Assembly: GCA_018389105.1 (NCBI GenBank)
Contig: JACATO010000321.1
Coordinates: forward strand, 1,826,001-1,890,000
Direction: 5' to 3'
DNA length: 64,000 bases
Origin: Nautilus pompilius
Lineage: Eukaryota; Mollusca; Cephalopoda; Nautilida; Nautilidae
In this document: piece by piece, positions 44,501-59,500 of the stretch
Layout: each line of letters begins with the position of its first letter
Numbering within the stretch: position 1 is the stretch's first letter
Notes under the pieces: model-generated
What the model was told of the DNA's origin: nothing
What the model saw: the letters and a program-made list of their open reading frames with translations, nothing else
Database searches by the model: none
Made by a program: the position numbers and the translations under genes

Positions 44501-47500
44501 CTTCAAAAAAGATAAGTTTTTTGCACTCAACAAATTAATGCGAAAATTCTGCATACACAGTCAAGCCAGCGTACATCAATCCACAATCTGTGTTTACTTT
44601 TTAAAGAATTTTACAGTGTTATCAGCTTAAGAGACTTTTGTAAAGTCCAGAAATAGAAACAATTTTGAAAATATGAAAAATCATTAAAGAAACTTAAGGT
44701 CTAATAGATTCTGATTTAGTTAAGATCTGATTAAAATTCTACAGTTAGCCAGCAATGTTTCTCTTTATGGATTTGAAACCCCAGTATTTGGAGAGAACAA
44801 AGCCTAAACTATTTCAGTTTTTCCCTCTATTACACCTAAACTGATAAAGCAGCATTAAGAAGAAAAGACGTTTTGTCTTTCTGCCTCTGGACAGATGTTT
44901 ACACCAATACAATATAAAAGGATGTTTTGGATCTATTACATAGGTAGCTGTTTGTTGTAAGCTGATACTAATATAAAATATCTTTTCTATGATTGCATCT
45001 CATAAATGAAAATTCATGTGAGTGCCCAGGTGTGAGAGTTTGTTTATATTGTTTGAAATCAAGTTTTCTCAATTTATTTTTATGGTTTTAAATTAAAAAT
45101 TAATTCTTGTATTGCTGTCAGCAAATTGGTATTCAATGCTCCTTTCAGTCATGTAAAACTTACTTTGTACTTGAGGAGTATTGACCCCGCACTGACAGTA
45201 TCATCAAAGTTTTCCAAATTCTCTTCTAGTTTCTTCACCATCAAATTGACCCAATTGTTCAACTCCTCCATGCCAGACTGCACTTGGTCCCAGCAAATCA
45301 ACTGTGCTTCTAGATTCTCCTTGTGTTGAACAATGGTCTGTAAGTCAACATAATCACAATAGTTTGATAATATCATAAATCAAAGCTCAAGATTTGATGC
45401 TATGAGATGAACATTAATTCTAATAAAAATTTCATTGTATTTAGCCAAATAATGTTTGTTTTAGCTATTTTCCATGTCCCTGTTCACACAAGGAAAATAA
45501 ACGATGTACTTCATAATTCAATAATGGTAGAAAAGCATTCAATGAAACAAACAAGTTTCAAATCACACATCTAGACATGTTAATTTTAATAGTTTCCAGG
45601 AGCATTGCATTTATTAAATATGTAGATGCCAGCTTTCCCTTTGCACCTTATCAGCCTTTTCAGCGCCATCCTAATGACGACTCTCATTCCATTCTAGTTA
45701 GTAGTCACTTCTTCCCATGTCTTTATCTTTGCACTTTCTCCCTTATTCCATTAGCTGTTTGGTAGACAAACATTTTTCTTCCTTTCAATTTCCTGGTTTC
45801 TGACCCTTCAGCCTAGCCCCACAATAAAGTCAGTTGCCCTCCCCTAGCAATCCATAAGCCTAAGCTTCTCTTGTTAAGAATTCTGCCCTCTAAATGTATT
45901 GCATACAAGTGCCCAAGAATGTACATAACTGTCACTTTGACTGTGATATTATCAGAAACTGGGAACCATTTTTCCTTAACCTTTACCTCCTTTCAGCAAG
46001 CTTACAAGGCCAAGTGAGTCAGTCTATATGAGCATTTTCATGCAGCATAAGACCTCAAAAAGAGCAATTTTATAAATATCCTAACAAATTTTAGTGAATG
46101 ATTATGCTTGAAATTAAAATGATAAAAAAAAGAAAAACAAGCATATACAATTAAACAAGCACCACTGTTTTGCAATGCATTTATAGTAAATAATGTTACA
46201 AAATAAAATTGATTTTATGAGATATATAAGCAATGTTGTCTTTTTGTTCTCCTTCCCTTTTTGATATATGTTTGTGTTGTCAAAGTCCCTGACATTAACT
46301 AATGTAGAAGTACAAGACAGGAACCAAAAAAGATTTGTGGGTTAACTAGCAATCATTTTCAGGATTATAGAATGTGCATGAAACAGTTGAATCTTGATGA
46401 TGATGACTACCTCTATGGCCTGCACTGATTTTGCACTTTTTATTATATAAAAAATCCATATGGATCAGCCAACTCAGGTGAGTCCAAAAGTGATGTTATG
46501 TATGTACCTGAATGCAGTTCTCTTGCAAATGACCTAGCTGCAACAAGTGTTAATATTTCTTCAACAATAGTAAGACACACACAGATCAAAGTGGTCTCAA
46601 TGGATCTGTAGCTGGCCAAAAACCTTTGATTAAGAGGGACAACCAAATAGCATAACTGAAATGGGCAGCAGAAACAAAAACAGTTGGACGACCAAACCTG
46701 GAAGAAAGTGCCCTTTACAGATGAGTCAAAGTTTGTACTGCTTGGCAATAATCAACAGCAGTTTGTTTGAAGGTAGACTGGGGAGTGATATCAGAGCCAG
46801 TGTACAACAACTACAGTAAAGTACATATGAAGTTGGATCATCAATACGAGTGTGGGGCTGCATATCAGCCCATGTTGTCAGAGATTTGCATAAAATAGAA
46901 TACTGACTGCTAACAGGTACAGACACATTTTCATCCATCAAGTCATTCCCTCAGAAAGACATATCATTGGGTGGGGATTCATCTTCCAACATGACAATGA
47001 CCCCAAGCATATAGCCAATGTAATAAAAAAAACTATGTGGAATATAAAGAGACGGATGTAACACTCACAAAGATATCTTGGCCTACACAAAATCCTGATA
47101 TGAAAATCATTGAGACTATATGAGGTCATATGGCTATGAGAAAATCAAAAAACAACCAAACACCTTAGATGAATTGTGAAAAGTGCTACAAGATACTTGA
47201 AACAACAGTCATACACTGATAATCTGTATAGGAGCATGAAAACAAGGGATGTTGCGCTATATAAAGTAGAGCTAACATATCAAATACTAATGCACTGTAG
47301 AATGTATGCATTTTGTTTTTGTATATTTTCTGTAATGATGCCTTGTGTATGTATTATGTATATCTCTGTGTACAATTACTCATTATTTGTGCAAATGCTG
47401 TGTGTATGTTTCCATCACCATTTCCAATACTGTATGTATATGTATAGATGTACACAACTAATAAACAATGTAATATTTCTAAAACAAAGTTATGAAAATT

Positions 47501-50500
47501 TGAATTTAGAGTTTGAAAACGGTTATTTTTTTAATGTACAATGCATATTATGAGAAATTTTGATTTGGTGTTCTTACTTCATTTGTAAAGTCCCATTTCT
47601 GATTTATGTCACAAATGTCCTCTTTGACTGAGGAAACATCAAAGCTGGTCAAGTTTTTCAGTTCTGTCAGTAGCAAAGTTCCTTTATTGTTTAGCCGGTC
47701 CATCAGAGCTTGGTTTGCATGAATATCAAACTCTGCAGTCTGAAAAATTGCATTAACTTAAATTTGCAGATAATGAATTGTTGAAAACCTCGTTATTATA
47801 TCTTTTATAAGCATGATCATTTGGGATATCTAATAATGTAAAATATGCTAGGCAAATGCCATAATACATTTAATATAATAAAATTTATTATTTATAAAAT
47901 AATTATTAAAATACAAAGCTAATGTAACAAAGTAACATATATACAGGAGCATATAGTGCAAAGTACAAAACACACACACGCACGCACACACACAATGTCC
48001 TAATAATGACTATAAATATCTATCTGCTGCACTGACTTTCTGCTATAAATTGCTATAAGGCTGTATTAAACTCCCAGAAATAGATGCACATGTGGTTATT
48101 AATTCAACCTTAAAGTTGGTAGTACAAATAACATAAATTCACCTAATAAATTGACTTTGATTTGAAAGTAAATTAAAATAAATGCAAATGTACATTACAA
48201 GCTAAGGTCAGGTGATTACCTTATTCAAACTTATACAAGTAACTGGAATAAATAAAAACTGGCGAGTAACACTAAGGTAGACTTTATGAAGAACACAATC
48301 ACTGTGCTTGAATAAAAAAAAACTTGCACAAGAGCTAAGACAAAATTTAAAATATAGCAGTCACATTAATACAGTGTAATGATGCAGGGAATAATTTTCA
48401 CATATTTTAAAGTCAAAAATAATTCTAAAGAATTCTAAAGCATATAAAAAGTGATGTAAAAATAAATACAAATTCTTCACAAATGCCATGACAATAAGAC
48501 ACAATCAATAAAAGAAATACTTTATCTAATTATTATTATGCCATGCAATCAAGTGGAATAAAATCTATTATCACAACTATAATAAATCATGCATTCAGAA
48601 CTCATTAAGAATAAAAAAAATAAAATCTAAAACGATGATAACAATAACATTAGTACAATACAATATAATTATTATAAATACACTGTGATACAATTACATT
48701 CTATACAATGAGCAAAATGTATTAATTTATATTCATTACTACAATAATCTTTATTTAAATAGAGCAGCAAAACTTTGGAATATAGATTACATTGTGACAA
48801 AGTAAGTTAGAGATTTTAAAGTGTTTGAATAAACATGTTCAATAATATTCTCAAAGAAATTTATGAATTCCATAGATGCAATTGTGTACAAAGCAATTTG
48901 ATCACTAAATAAATCTGATGCAGCTCAGTGTGTCGTGGCTAAACTGCTGCTGATAAATCCACACCATCGTGTGTGCAACACATATATTTGGCTGTAAAGG
49001 TTTGATAATACTTACCTTTCTTTGGTCAAAAGCCTTTTTAACATCTTCTTGACTAGTAAAGATAATCTCTTGAAGAACCAAAAACTGTGTAGTATCAAAT
49101 ATTTTGTGAATATTACTTTTAGCCTCAGCATATTGAAGCCACAAAGCAATGAGATCTGCATAGTAATTGTGTTTTTGAGTAAGAAGAGCTTGCACAACCT
49201 CCCATGTTTCATTGACATTGATCACCGTACTCTGGACTAATGATGCCTTTGCACTGTTTGCTTGAATAATCTGCCGGCCAACTTCACGGAATTCTTCGTA
49301 TGTGGTATTGTAGTCAAAAACATCTTTCTGAATTACCTAAAACAATATACATCAAGTGCTTCAGAGTACTTAGCAAAAACCACATTCAGATACAATTATT
49401 AAAATATATGAAACTAAACATTCTATTGGCATAGGTGAATCAAACTACTATTTTTTTTTGTTTGTTTTTAATTGTATCTGGCTGAGTTTAGGACAGACAT
49501 TCTGGAATTACAGAATTTTAAATTGCTTGTCTTAGGATTATCTCATGCTGTTATCCTGTTTTTTCTCTTCATCTTCACCAGTTCAATAGGAAAAAAAAAT
49601 ACAAAATCATTTGTGTTTTTAGGTTTTTTTTTTACAAATAGTAATGAAACCTGATAAATGCTGCAATATTTTATTTAAGTGAAAAGCTTCCAGCACATTT
49701 CTTGCACTATTAGCAATATTTGGCAGTAGTACACAATTAAAAAAACAAAATATCTAAAGAATAAAATCAATAAAAGTTTTACCTCTATTTCTGTCATCAT
49801 TTTTTTAATTCCCTGTGGTGTAGATTCCTCCACTTTCATTGAATTAATATGCTCATCTACAGAACTAAGTTTTTCTGTCAAAATGTTCCCCTTATCAGTG
49901 AATGTTTGCCACAGCTGATTTATCTCACCTAATATTTCTTCCTTTTGTCTGACTGCCAAACACACAGCTTCACACAATACTTCAATACTTTTTAATTCTG
50001 ATACTAAATGCAATGTTCTCTGAGATGCACGATCTTTAACAATTAGCTGAGATTTCTGCAAAATTTCATCAAGATTCTTAACCTCTTTTTCCCATGTAGT
50101 TAATTTACTCTTCACATCCTGAGCATCCTTAGTGATAGCAATAATTTCTTCTTGTTTTATATCCTGATTTGATACTTTTGCCTGGATCTGTTTCAACTTT
50201 TCATGTGTAGTTTTATAGGAAGCGCTATATTTGGTCCATTTTGCGCACAATTCCTCCCTGTTTTTAACCATTTCTTCAATTCTAGCATAACAAGTTGATA
50301 TACATTCAAAATGATCACCAAGTATAATTGATTCATCTTTACTACAATTCCTGATCAAGTCTTTGAATTCATGTGAAATTATACTGAACTGGGTCTCTCT
50401 TTCTGTAAAATCTGCTTCCATAGCCTTCCAAAAATTAAAAAAAGAAAAGAAAAAAGTATATATTAGGGTAAACAGATCAAAATAAATTATCTTGAGAAGT

Positions 50501-53500
50501 TATAGTTTATGACATGCAATACAGAAGAAACTAAAACTAAGTAATATAAAGAGCATGTTGCAACCAAAATGTTTCGTTGAATGATAACTGAAATGGAAAT
50601 AGTAAACTTTAGTGACTTTTAATGACATTGAAAATTCTGTTTTATTTCTTAGATATAAATTTTATGAAGATTACTACATAAAATTTTACTTTGTAAATGA
50701 GATAAAGTGATGTCCTTTCATGTTTTTATAACTACAAAAGCAGTTGATAATGTCAGAGGCATAAATAGATTGGTTATGCAAGAAAAAAATTTTTTTTAAT
50801 TAATAATACAGAGCAATAAAAGTATAGTATGACAAAAAAATTAGGAAAATGGGTTGATAAACAGCTGTTAGAATGTGCAAGTTAGAAGCAGCGACATTTG
50901 TACAAATTATTTTAAAAATTTTAAGTAAAACAAAACCAAACAAAAATATTCTTACTAAAGACGACAATAAAAATTAAGTTATAATTTTAAAATACAATTC
51001 AGCTATTTATCATAGCAATGCTGCTTCACAAAATAAATAACATTCAGGTAAAAATTATAAATGGAACAAATATAATGCAGTATAATTAACATGACATTTG
51101 AAAAGTATATATAAAAAATATTTACTTAACAGTACTTATAAATGTGGAAAGATAAAAAGTAGATTTGTTGGTAAAGGTTTAATACTTGTACCTAATTCAT
51201 TGTATAAAAATATCCTAATTATTTAGTGCTAATTTTTAAATTATTAAAGACTTCTAACAAACTCTGATATAGAAAAATATAGTGAAAGTTAAAACATTTT
51301 AAAGAATAATTGAGATACTCTTCCTAATAAACTAAATAAAATTGAATCTAAATTTAAAACCAATTCTGTTCAAAATCATGATACACACTGAACTTGTCAC
51401 TATAAAGTTAATAAAGATCTTTATTATTTTTATTCTTTTTGGTTTGCCTCCTCCAACTAACTTTTTAAATATATTTTTTGTCAAAAAATTGTGTTATATG
51501 TGGTCAGCTATGGTTAAGATTTTGTAATGAATTTGCTAAAAGTATGAAAGAAACTAGAAATTTACAAACGGATGAGACTTATCAAAGGCTTATTAGATGA
51601 ATAATAAATTAGAAGTATGGAATTAAACATCTACACAATGTAGACAAAAAATGTAGTGTTATTGTTCCTAATGAAATAAAATTAAGGTCACTGTTAGAAA
51701 AAAATATTCAAGATTATGAAGAGTTAGTAAAAAAAACAAAAAAACAAACATACTAAAACCATCTATTTGCTTTGCATTGTTATCTTCATCTTGTTTTCAA
51801 ATGGTTTATTTACATTTGTTTATTTTTTCTTGCCTTATAGTCACAAATTATTTCTAGTTCATATGGTTTAACATCTATAATAACTATCTTCTAGTAATTT
51901 GAAAATACAAAAGAAAAAATCAGTAGAAAAAATCAAATAAACTGTTATACTCTGGATTATATAATTTTATGGAATTGTCCTTAACTAAAGAAAAAAATTA
52001 ATGAAATTCTTGAACTTTGTATATAATCAGCTAAAGCTACCTATAAAATCACCAAAGTTGCCTATGGAATCACCAAAGTTTTTATTCAATTCTAAGTATT
52101 AAATGAGTATATATAAGTTTGGTTTCAGTCAAAAAGATAATTCATTAGTATTTTCTAATTTAAGCACAAATTTTTTTAAGTGAAATGGTTCAAATTTAAT
52201 GGGTGGAGATTTAAATGTAGATAATCACAGACATAAATACTAATATTCCTGTTAATTCTAGTAATAGAGTTGTGAGTCAACAAAACATGAAGAAAATTTA
52301 GCATCACAAATAAATATATCTTGGATAGAATGGGCTTCAGATAGTAAGCATATTATTAATTTAATGGATTTAACACATTTGAGAAAATTAATAATTGGAT
52401 TTCAAATACTAGAGTCAGAGTTGATGTTTTACCTAATGCATTAAATGCATCTCATTATGGGGGTGATAAATAGATTATATAGGAATAAGAGCACAATGAT
52501 TTATCTGGTAATGTTCATGCACAAAGCTTACAATAATATTTCCTTCTTTGAAAAGATATTCAAAGTTTATATTTAAAAAAGATCTGGATTTTCAGATAAA
52601 ATTGTTGGTCCAAAATTAAAAGCTTTTAGCAATAGAGTAAAAATTAAAGAATGGGCATTTTGGCATTTGCTATAGCACAAGATAGTCATTAATTTTATAT
52701 ACATGATAAATTATGATAGTTATGCTACATACATTTAATGACTGATCTAAACTTAAGAAAAATTAAAATTTAAGAAAACAAATCCAACTAATAATAATGC
52801 TGCAAATAAAATATATATTGATGATTCAAAATTAAATCAAGCAATACATACCTTTCCTGCTTATAAATCCATTCAAAATTTGAGTTGGGAAACTTTATTA
52901 GCAGTTAAAATAATATTTCCAAACAGCTCATTAGATAATGATAGGTTAGGTCATACTCAATGGATAGGTAATATCCAAGACAAACTAGATGGCATATTTA
53001 GTGTGATAATTTGTAGTGTAAGTTTTACATCTAAAACCGTTGGTGTTACAGTTTGTTTTTTAAATTATACAAACATTTATGGTACAGTTTTAGATGGAAA
53101 TTATAAACTAAAAAAGTTATTTTAACACCACAAAGATGATAAAGGGTAGTGTATAATTTATCTCAAGTGAGCTGGAGCAGAGACTCTCTATAATTGTTGT
53201 GCAATGATTGAGATGGTACAAGAAAGGGGTGCCACAAGAACCTGCTCGCAAATTATCAAATAGTTGTGTCAAAGCTCACTAATAAATACTGGTGATGTAA
53301 TGGATGCCCATTCAATTAACAAAATAAAGAAAAAGGAGAGTGGTACAGTAGACCATTAGATAAAGGAATTGCAAATTTTATAGAGGGGCCAATTTTAATT
53401 GTTTTTTGTTTGCTAATTTCACCATACCAACTTGGTGATGTTGTGTTTGTACATTTGCAATAAAATTTCCAGCAATGTAATCAAGCAGAGATTTAGCTGC

Positions 53501-56500
53501 AGCAATATGACAACCAACAAAGCCAATTCTCTGAAATCACAACCGCTGTACTCCAAATAAGATTCTTCCATAATTATCTTGGATGTAATATGCTTGAAAA
53601 TACACCATTCTGCAGATATATTTAAGTTGGCAACAATGTTAGAGGTTGTAAATAATAAAATTCAGATGTGCTTTCAATATTTATAAGGACACGTACTAAA
53701 CAATACTACTTTGATGGAGTAGGAGTAGATGTTTTAATGATACAATGAGCTAAAGCAATGGTCAAAAACTTAACCAACAAATCGTAAGTTCAAGACCGAC
53801 TCAGGGCACTTGTACAATCCACAACCACTACAAAACAGTCATTCTCAGTACCAAATTCTGATGATGGTAACATGAAAAGATCACTGAAGCATAGTTCGGT
53901 TACAAAAATAAAAGGATGGGAAATGCTGTACTTTTGACAATGTAACTTCTTTCCAAACAGTTAATAACATTTGAATAGTTTTGACAATAGCCCATATAAA
54001 GCATTTAAGTGTGATACTTTACTATTCTATATAAAGTTCCTTCCTATTGTTTGATTCATAAAAGTTGCAGTGTAATTTACCTTCAATTTTTCATTCAGTT
54101 CAGGGATATCATCTGAATAAATTTCACTAGAAGAGTCCAACTTCTCTTGACTGATCTTCAACCACTTTTCAAATTCCTCCACTTGTTTGGAAAAGTGAAT
54201 CCTATGCTGCAGAGCTGTGCTTAATCTATTCCATCTCCATCAACAGTATTTCTGAGGGTGTTCCAGGTGTCCATCAGAGTCTGCTGCCTGGTTTCCAGTA
54301 ATTTCATACAATCAGGATTGGTATAACTCTGGGCTTTTTCAAAGTATGTAACTAAACTTTTTAATTTAGGAAGATAGTTATCTATTTCTTCCTGTAGTTC
54401 CTTTAAAAAAATGAAAAAGAAAACAAATAATTATTTTTCTTTCATACCTCGTGTTTTAGTAAATATTTATATTCAATACAAACTTAAAAAATTAACTGTA
54501 TAGCTTGAAAAAACTTTATGCTTTGAAAAAAAAAAACTTATTTATTAGTCTTTAGCAGATCACTATGAGAAAGACTCAGGAAGTTTAAAAACAGGAAATG
54601 TTGGTATGTTTGATATACATTAAAAATGGAGTCAAAGCCAGTCAGTACAAAGGTTTACTGTCAAATAGGGAAGCAAACTGAGCTACCTAATGCCAACCAA
54701 AAATAACAAAACATCTTAATTCATCCAGGAAGAGAAAAGCCACTATCTTTCATGAGAACACATTTATTTTGGGTTTGTGTTGCCCTTTGTTATTTTAAGT
54801 ATAATTTTGTTTTAGAGAATTTACTTTAATTATTATCAGAATTTAGATCTTGAATTCTGTATGGATTGTGGATTATATAACTTTCACATTTTCCAAAGTT
54901 AATAATCAAATTCACTAGTAAACATTAGCAAACAAAGTAATTGAATTATCTGTAAGTGCTAACACCAATTTTTATCATGACAGATAAAATATTATTATTA
55001 AAAATTAAGACACTATTAAAATTAGAATTTTCTTGAAAAATCTTTCCAAAATTCCCATATTATATTTTATAATCAACTTCAAAACTAAACTTTAATAAGG
55101 TTTATAATCATAGAAAACTATCTACCACTGTTTAATTGCAAGCTTTTTAGTATCTAGACACTTGAATGCATGGAAATTTCAGTCAGTTTCCAATATTTTT
55201 TTTTTTAGTCTCTATATAAACTTTAGCCCTAAAGTCATAAATTTCTCTTTTGTTCATGATCAAAGAGCCCAGACACCATTACACATGTATCTGAGTTCAA
55301 AACATTTGAATGCATATCCTGATGTAAAATTGTGTGTAGATTTCGGAAATCCATTTATTAGACATCCTAGTCTGGGGCAGTATGAGAAAAATTACATTTT
55401 TCACATCAGCAAAAACAACAGAACTTGAATTAAACACATTTTCATTAATAACATTGTGATTTTCCATCCGATCTGAATGGTATTGTTGTCAAAATGCTCA
55501 AAATGGCCAGTCTGATATATACCCAGGTATTAGCAAATTACACAAATTTGGCTTTTGATGAATGCATACTTTACCCCTTTTAAAGCAATTTATGAAACAA
55601 ATCGGGGTCACCTAAGAATTAGCTTTCTGAAATCTATACTAAATTTTTCAAGTCAGAATATGCCTTCAAATTTTGGTTCTCAGACATGTTTTTAAAAGAT
55701 GTCTGGGCTTTTGGACTAGAAAGTAATATACAAAAATGAGAGCACTGTGCTATGTTATTCATTACTCTTGGCCAAAATAGCACTTGATGGAAAGCCAAGT
55801 CCTTCCAAAATAGTGATACAAAAACAATGTTGTATTTTTTCACATCACCATATCTAGGTAAAATATCAACTACCATAGTAAGTACAATATAATATGGCAT
55901 GTCTTATCAAAAATTGGAAAACTTTTTAGAAAATAAAAAAGTAAAACTTTGAAATCCATTTCAGAAAGTTCAGACTTTGAATGGTCTATCCACAATTTTT
56001 GCATGTTTTATAAATAAGACTTAGCACAAATGTTTCTGTTTGTTTATTTCTTTATTACAGTAGCATGTGAAGAGAGGATAGCTGCAAAGAAACTTGGAGC
56101 TTGTTTGTCAACAACACAAACTACTCTAACCCACATCCAACCTAAAAACTCACATATGGTGTGTCATGGAAAATAATGGACATACTACTATTATACTATA
56201 ATAAATTGTGGAATTAAAATTTAAAATATGTACAAACTTACCTTGCTAAGTGTCAGCTCATGCTGCAGAATTTGGACATCAGCTGTATTCATAACTGGCT
56301 CCACATCTAGTTTCGCTTTAAATTTACCAAGCACTTCCTCGGTACAAAGAACCTCATTTTCAAGTATGACAAAAACTTCATGTATGATGTTGACTTTTTG
56401 AGTAATTTCTTCAACTTGAGAAAGGATATCATGCCACTGGCTGTCAAGAGTTTTCATTTGTTCAACCACTTCTTGCTGGTTAAGTAAATGTGTTGACTCA

Positions 56501-59500
56501 TTATGAATTTTCTCAAAAACTGTTGCCTGTTTCTCATATCCATCAACAAATACCTAAAAAGACAATACATTTTTCATAACTTTTTATTTGTATGGCTGTC
56601 ATGGTGATCTTGCAAGCTCCTTGAATATGCAAAAATGCTCTGGCACAGTTTTCTTCTTAATTATTCATCAAAACTGAGTAATTCTTATTTTAATTTGAAG
56701 ATAACAGATAACACTCGAATGCAATGCCATACTGGTTTTGCATATATCTCACCTGTTTTATTATATTTTTTTTGGCATTTTACAAGTAACAAAATCTGAC
56801 TTACTTAGCCAAACACTACAAACTAATACAGATTATTCCATATGACATTGTATGGACATGCTTGGGTTAGACTGCAATCTAAATTTTATGGCATTTGGAT
56901 AAAAATAAAGCTTTGGTTGGCAGGAAATGATGTACAAAACCGAAACTTTTAAAGGCAATTTTTAAATGCAGTTATTTATCTATATTAATTGCTTTTGGTG
57001 AAACCTGATAAATTTCATGTGAAAATAAATCCCATGATGCTATGTCGCACCAGAATGAGACAGTACACTTGTTTGTACAGTACATTATATCAAATTACCT
57101 TTTGCTCCCTAAATTTGTTTTCTTTCCTCTACTAGATTTTACTAGAAATGAACTTTCTCTGTACTTTCATTGCCCCAGCCTAAAATATTCTATCTGTGGC
57201 AAGTATCTTCTGACTTCACCCTCCATCTGTTAGAGCAACTGTTTTTCCCTGATGTACAGATTTTTTTTCTTATGCATTTTTAATGATTTTATATCAACAA
57301 AAAGAGAAAGTACTTTATACCCTATTCAAGTTAGCAAAAATATTATCAGTAAAAATAGCCCTGAAAAGCATATATATTTATGTCATATGCCAAGGTAGTG
57401 ATGTAAATTAGTATTAAAAATATGCCACATGAAAACAAATTCTGTATTTCCATGCATCATTAAAGTGATTTGTCAGAGAAATAAACAAAAACAACTTAAA
57501 TACTATAAAATTATAGATTCATGATACCATAATTTAGCCCAGTATTGTATAAGTAATATCCTTTAAAAAAAATAAAACAATAATGAATACAAATTTGAAT
57601 TTTCAAAACTTACTTGATGTGTTTCATAAAGATTTTTAGCTTCCTGGAGTGATGAACAAGTAGGGACTTGTGATTTGCAATAGTTTTCAGCCTGTTCTAT
57701 CCATGGCAGAAACTGCTGCAAAAGTGTCTTGTATGTGTGCCAGTGAGAAATACAGTCAGTAAATGAAGTAGTGCAGTCCTCAGCCATACTACACAAGCCC
57801 TGCCACTGCCGTCTAACAGTGATCAACTTTGACTTCAAAGCAGATGTCTCTCGAGACCGAAAGTTTTGTGACATTCCATGAGCATCTTTTTCCAAGTTTT
57901 CTAATGTGACATGGTTTTCATGTATTTCTGAAGAAATTACCTGTACACAGGGAAGAAACAAAACAAGGATATGCCAGGTTTATTGCTACAGCAGTCTTTA
58001 GTGTAAAACATTAAATGATCAAAAAAATTGAGTACAACAATATCATGGTGAATCCTATCATTTCTAAGTCAGCAAATGATCACTAAAATAACAAATTTTC
58101 TTTTTCTGTATACAAACTCAGATAAAAATTGTAGATTATTTTGTTTGTTTGTTTGTTTAAGAAATACACTGTCTGAATGAAATCTCTGATGCTCTATACA
58201 TCATATTAATTTTATACAAATTAAATAATGTAGTCTTGTCTATTCTCTACTGCAATAGATTATATTTTATAATGTAAAACTGCTAGATATGGTTCAATGC
58301 AATGCAATATAGTAGTTATGTTTATGTAAAATATGGCAAGAAATCCTAAACTGACCTTTACACTGGCAAACTGCTGCTCAGGAGACACTTTACAATCATC
58401 CTTCAGATCATGCAATTGTATTTCTTTCTGATGGAGCCAATCACAAAAATTACTGAGCCGTTTGTAATATTCTGTCCACTTTGAAATGGTCATCTCTAAG
58501 TTTGCCAACTTTGAAGTTAAGCGATCAGTGACACACTTAAGCCTTTTGTCAATATCAGTCACTTCACCCATCAAAGGACCTTGCCTCTCTTTGCTAGCCC
58601 CCTTACATAAAAGTGTATTAAGCTTTTGCATTTCTGTCAACCCATCTTTGAGTCTGCTTAGGGTATGCTGTAATTCCTGTAAAGATCCACAAAAATTATT
58701 TAGGTGTTAGCTGCAATGTGTATCTTAATTCCTAGTTCTTAAGACCACATAAGAATGAGCTTTTTATAATAAAGATGGATGATTAAAATAAGATCAGACA
58801 ATAGTTTGATAAGCTGACATTTACATGCCAGTCTGTTCCACTTAGATTTTAACATCAATTGTTTGGCAACAAAGCAGAACCAGCATATGATTCTTGTTCT
58901 TGCAATCTTTAGACTTCTGAATGAGCCAAGCTTGAGTGCACTCAACTTGCTCCAATACTGATAATTACTGTCATTGTAGACAACCACATGCCCAATAAGT
59001 ATTTTTTTCAGTTTGTTTGAAAGCAATGTTTCTATCTTTTCTTAATTATGTATCACTTTCCAGAATTGTTTAATCTAATTTAAGAAAATTATTTTTTTTT
59101 TAAAAAAAATAACTTATTTGATGTGCACCTTTTCTGGTTTTTGCATGCACAGTGCATATAGCATGGAAACTGAATCTTAAAACTGTAAAAAAAAAGAATA
59201 AATTATACACAATGACTGAGTTTTTCTTCATAAACAATGTAAATATATTAGCGTATTTACAACACTGTCCAATAATGCCTTAAGATTTATTGCTGTACAT
59301 ATACTTAGATTTATTTTTCTTTGTTTATTCTGAGAGATCTAAAAATAAAATTAAAAAGAATAAAATAAGTTAAAAAAACAACAAACATATTTGCAGTTTT
59401 GGTTCATCTGTCTATAAGGAACTATTAGTTATTATCTTGCTCAACTAATAAATTTCTCTTTCTGGTCAATCCCAAACTAAAATCAAAACAGATTATAAGA

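Noticed and set aside
46443..47129. Minus-strand open frames of 63-101 codons
   Set aside because: They are antisense to the Tc1 transposase blocks, which read coherently on the plus strand.
47176..47553. Plus-strand open frame of 125 codons after the Tc1 remnant
   Set aside because: Its first part is the 3' end of the transposase in a shifted frame and the rest is Cys/Tyr-rich translation of AT-rich sequence. No gene evidence.
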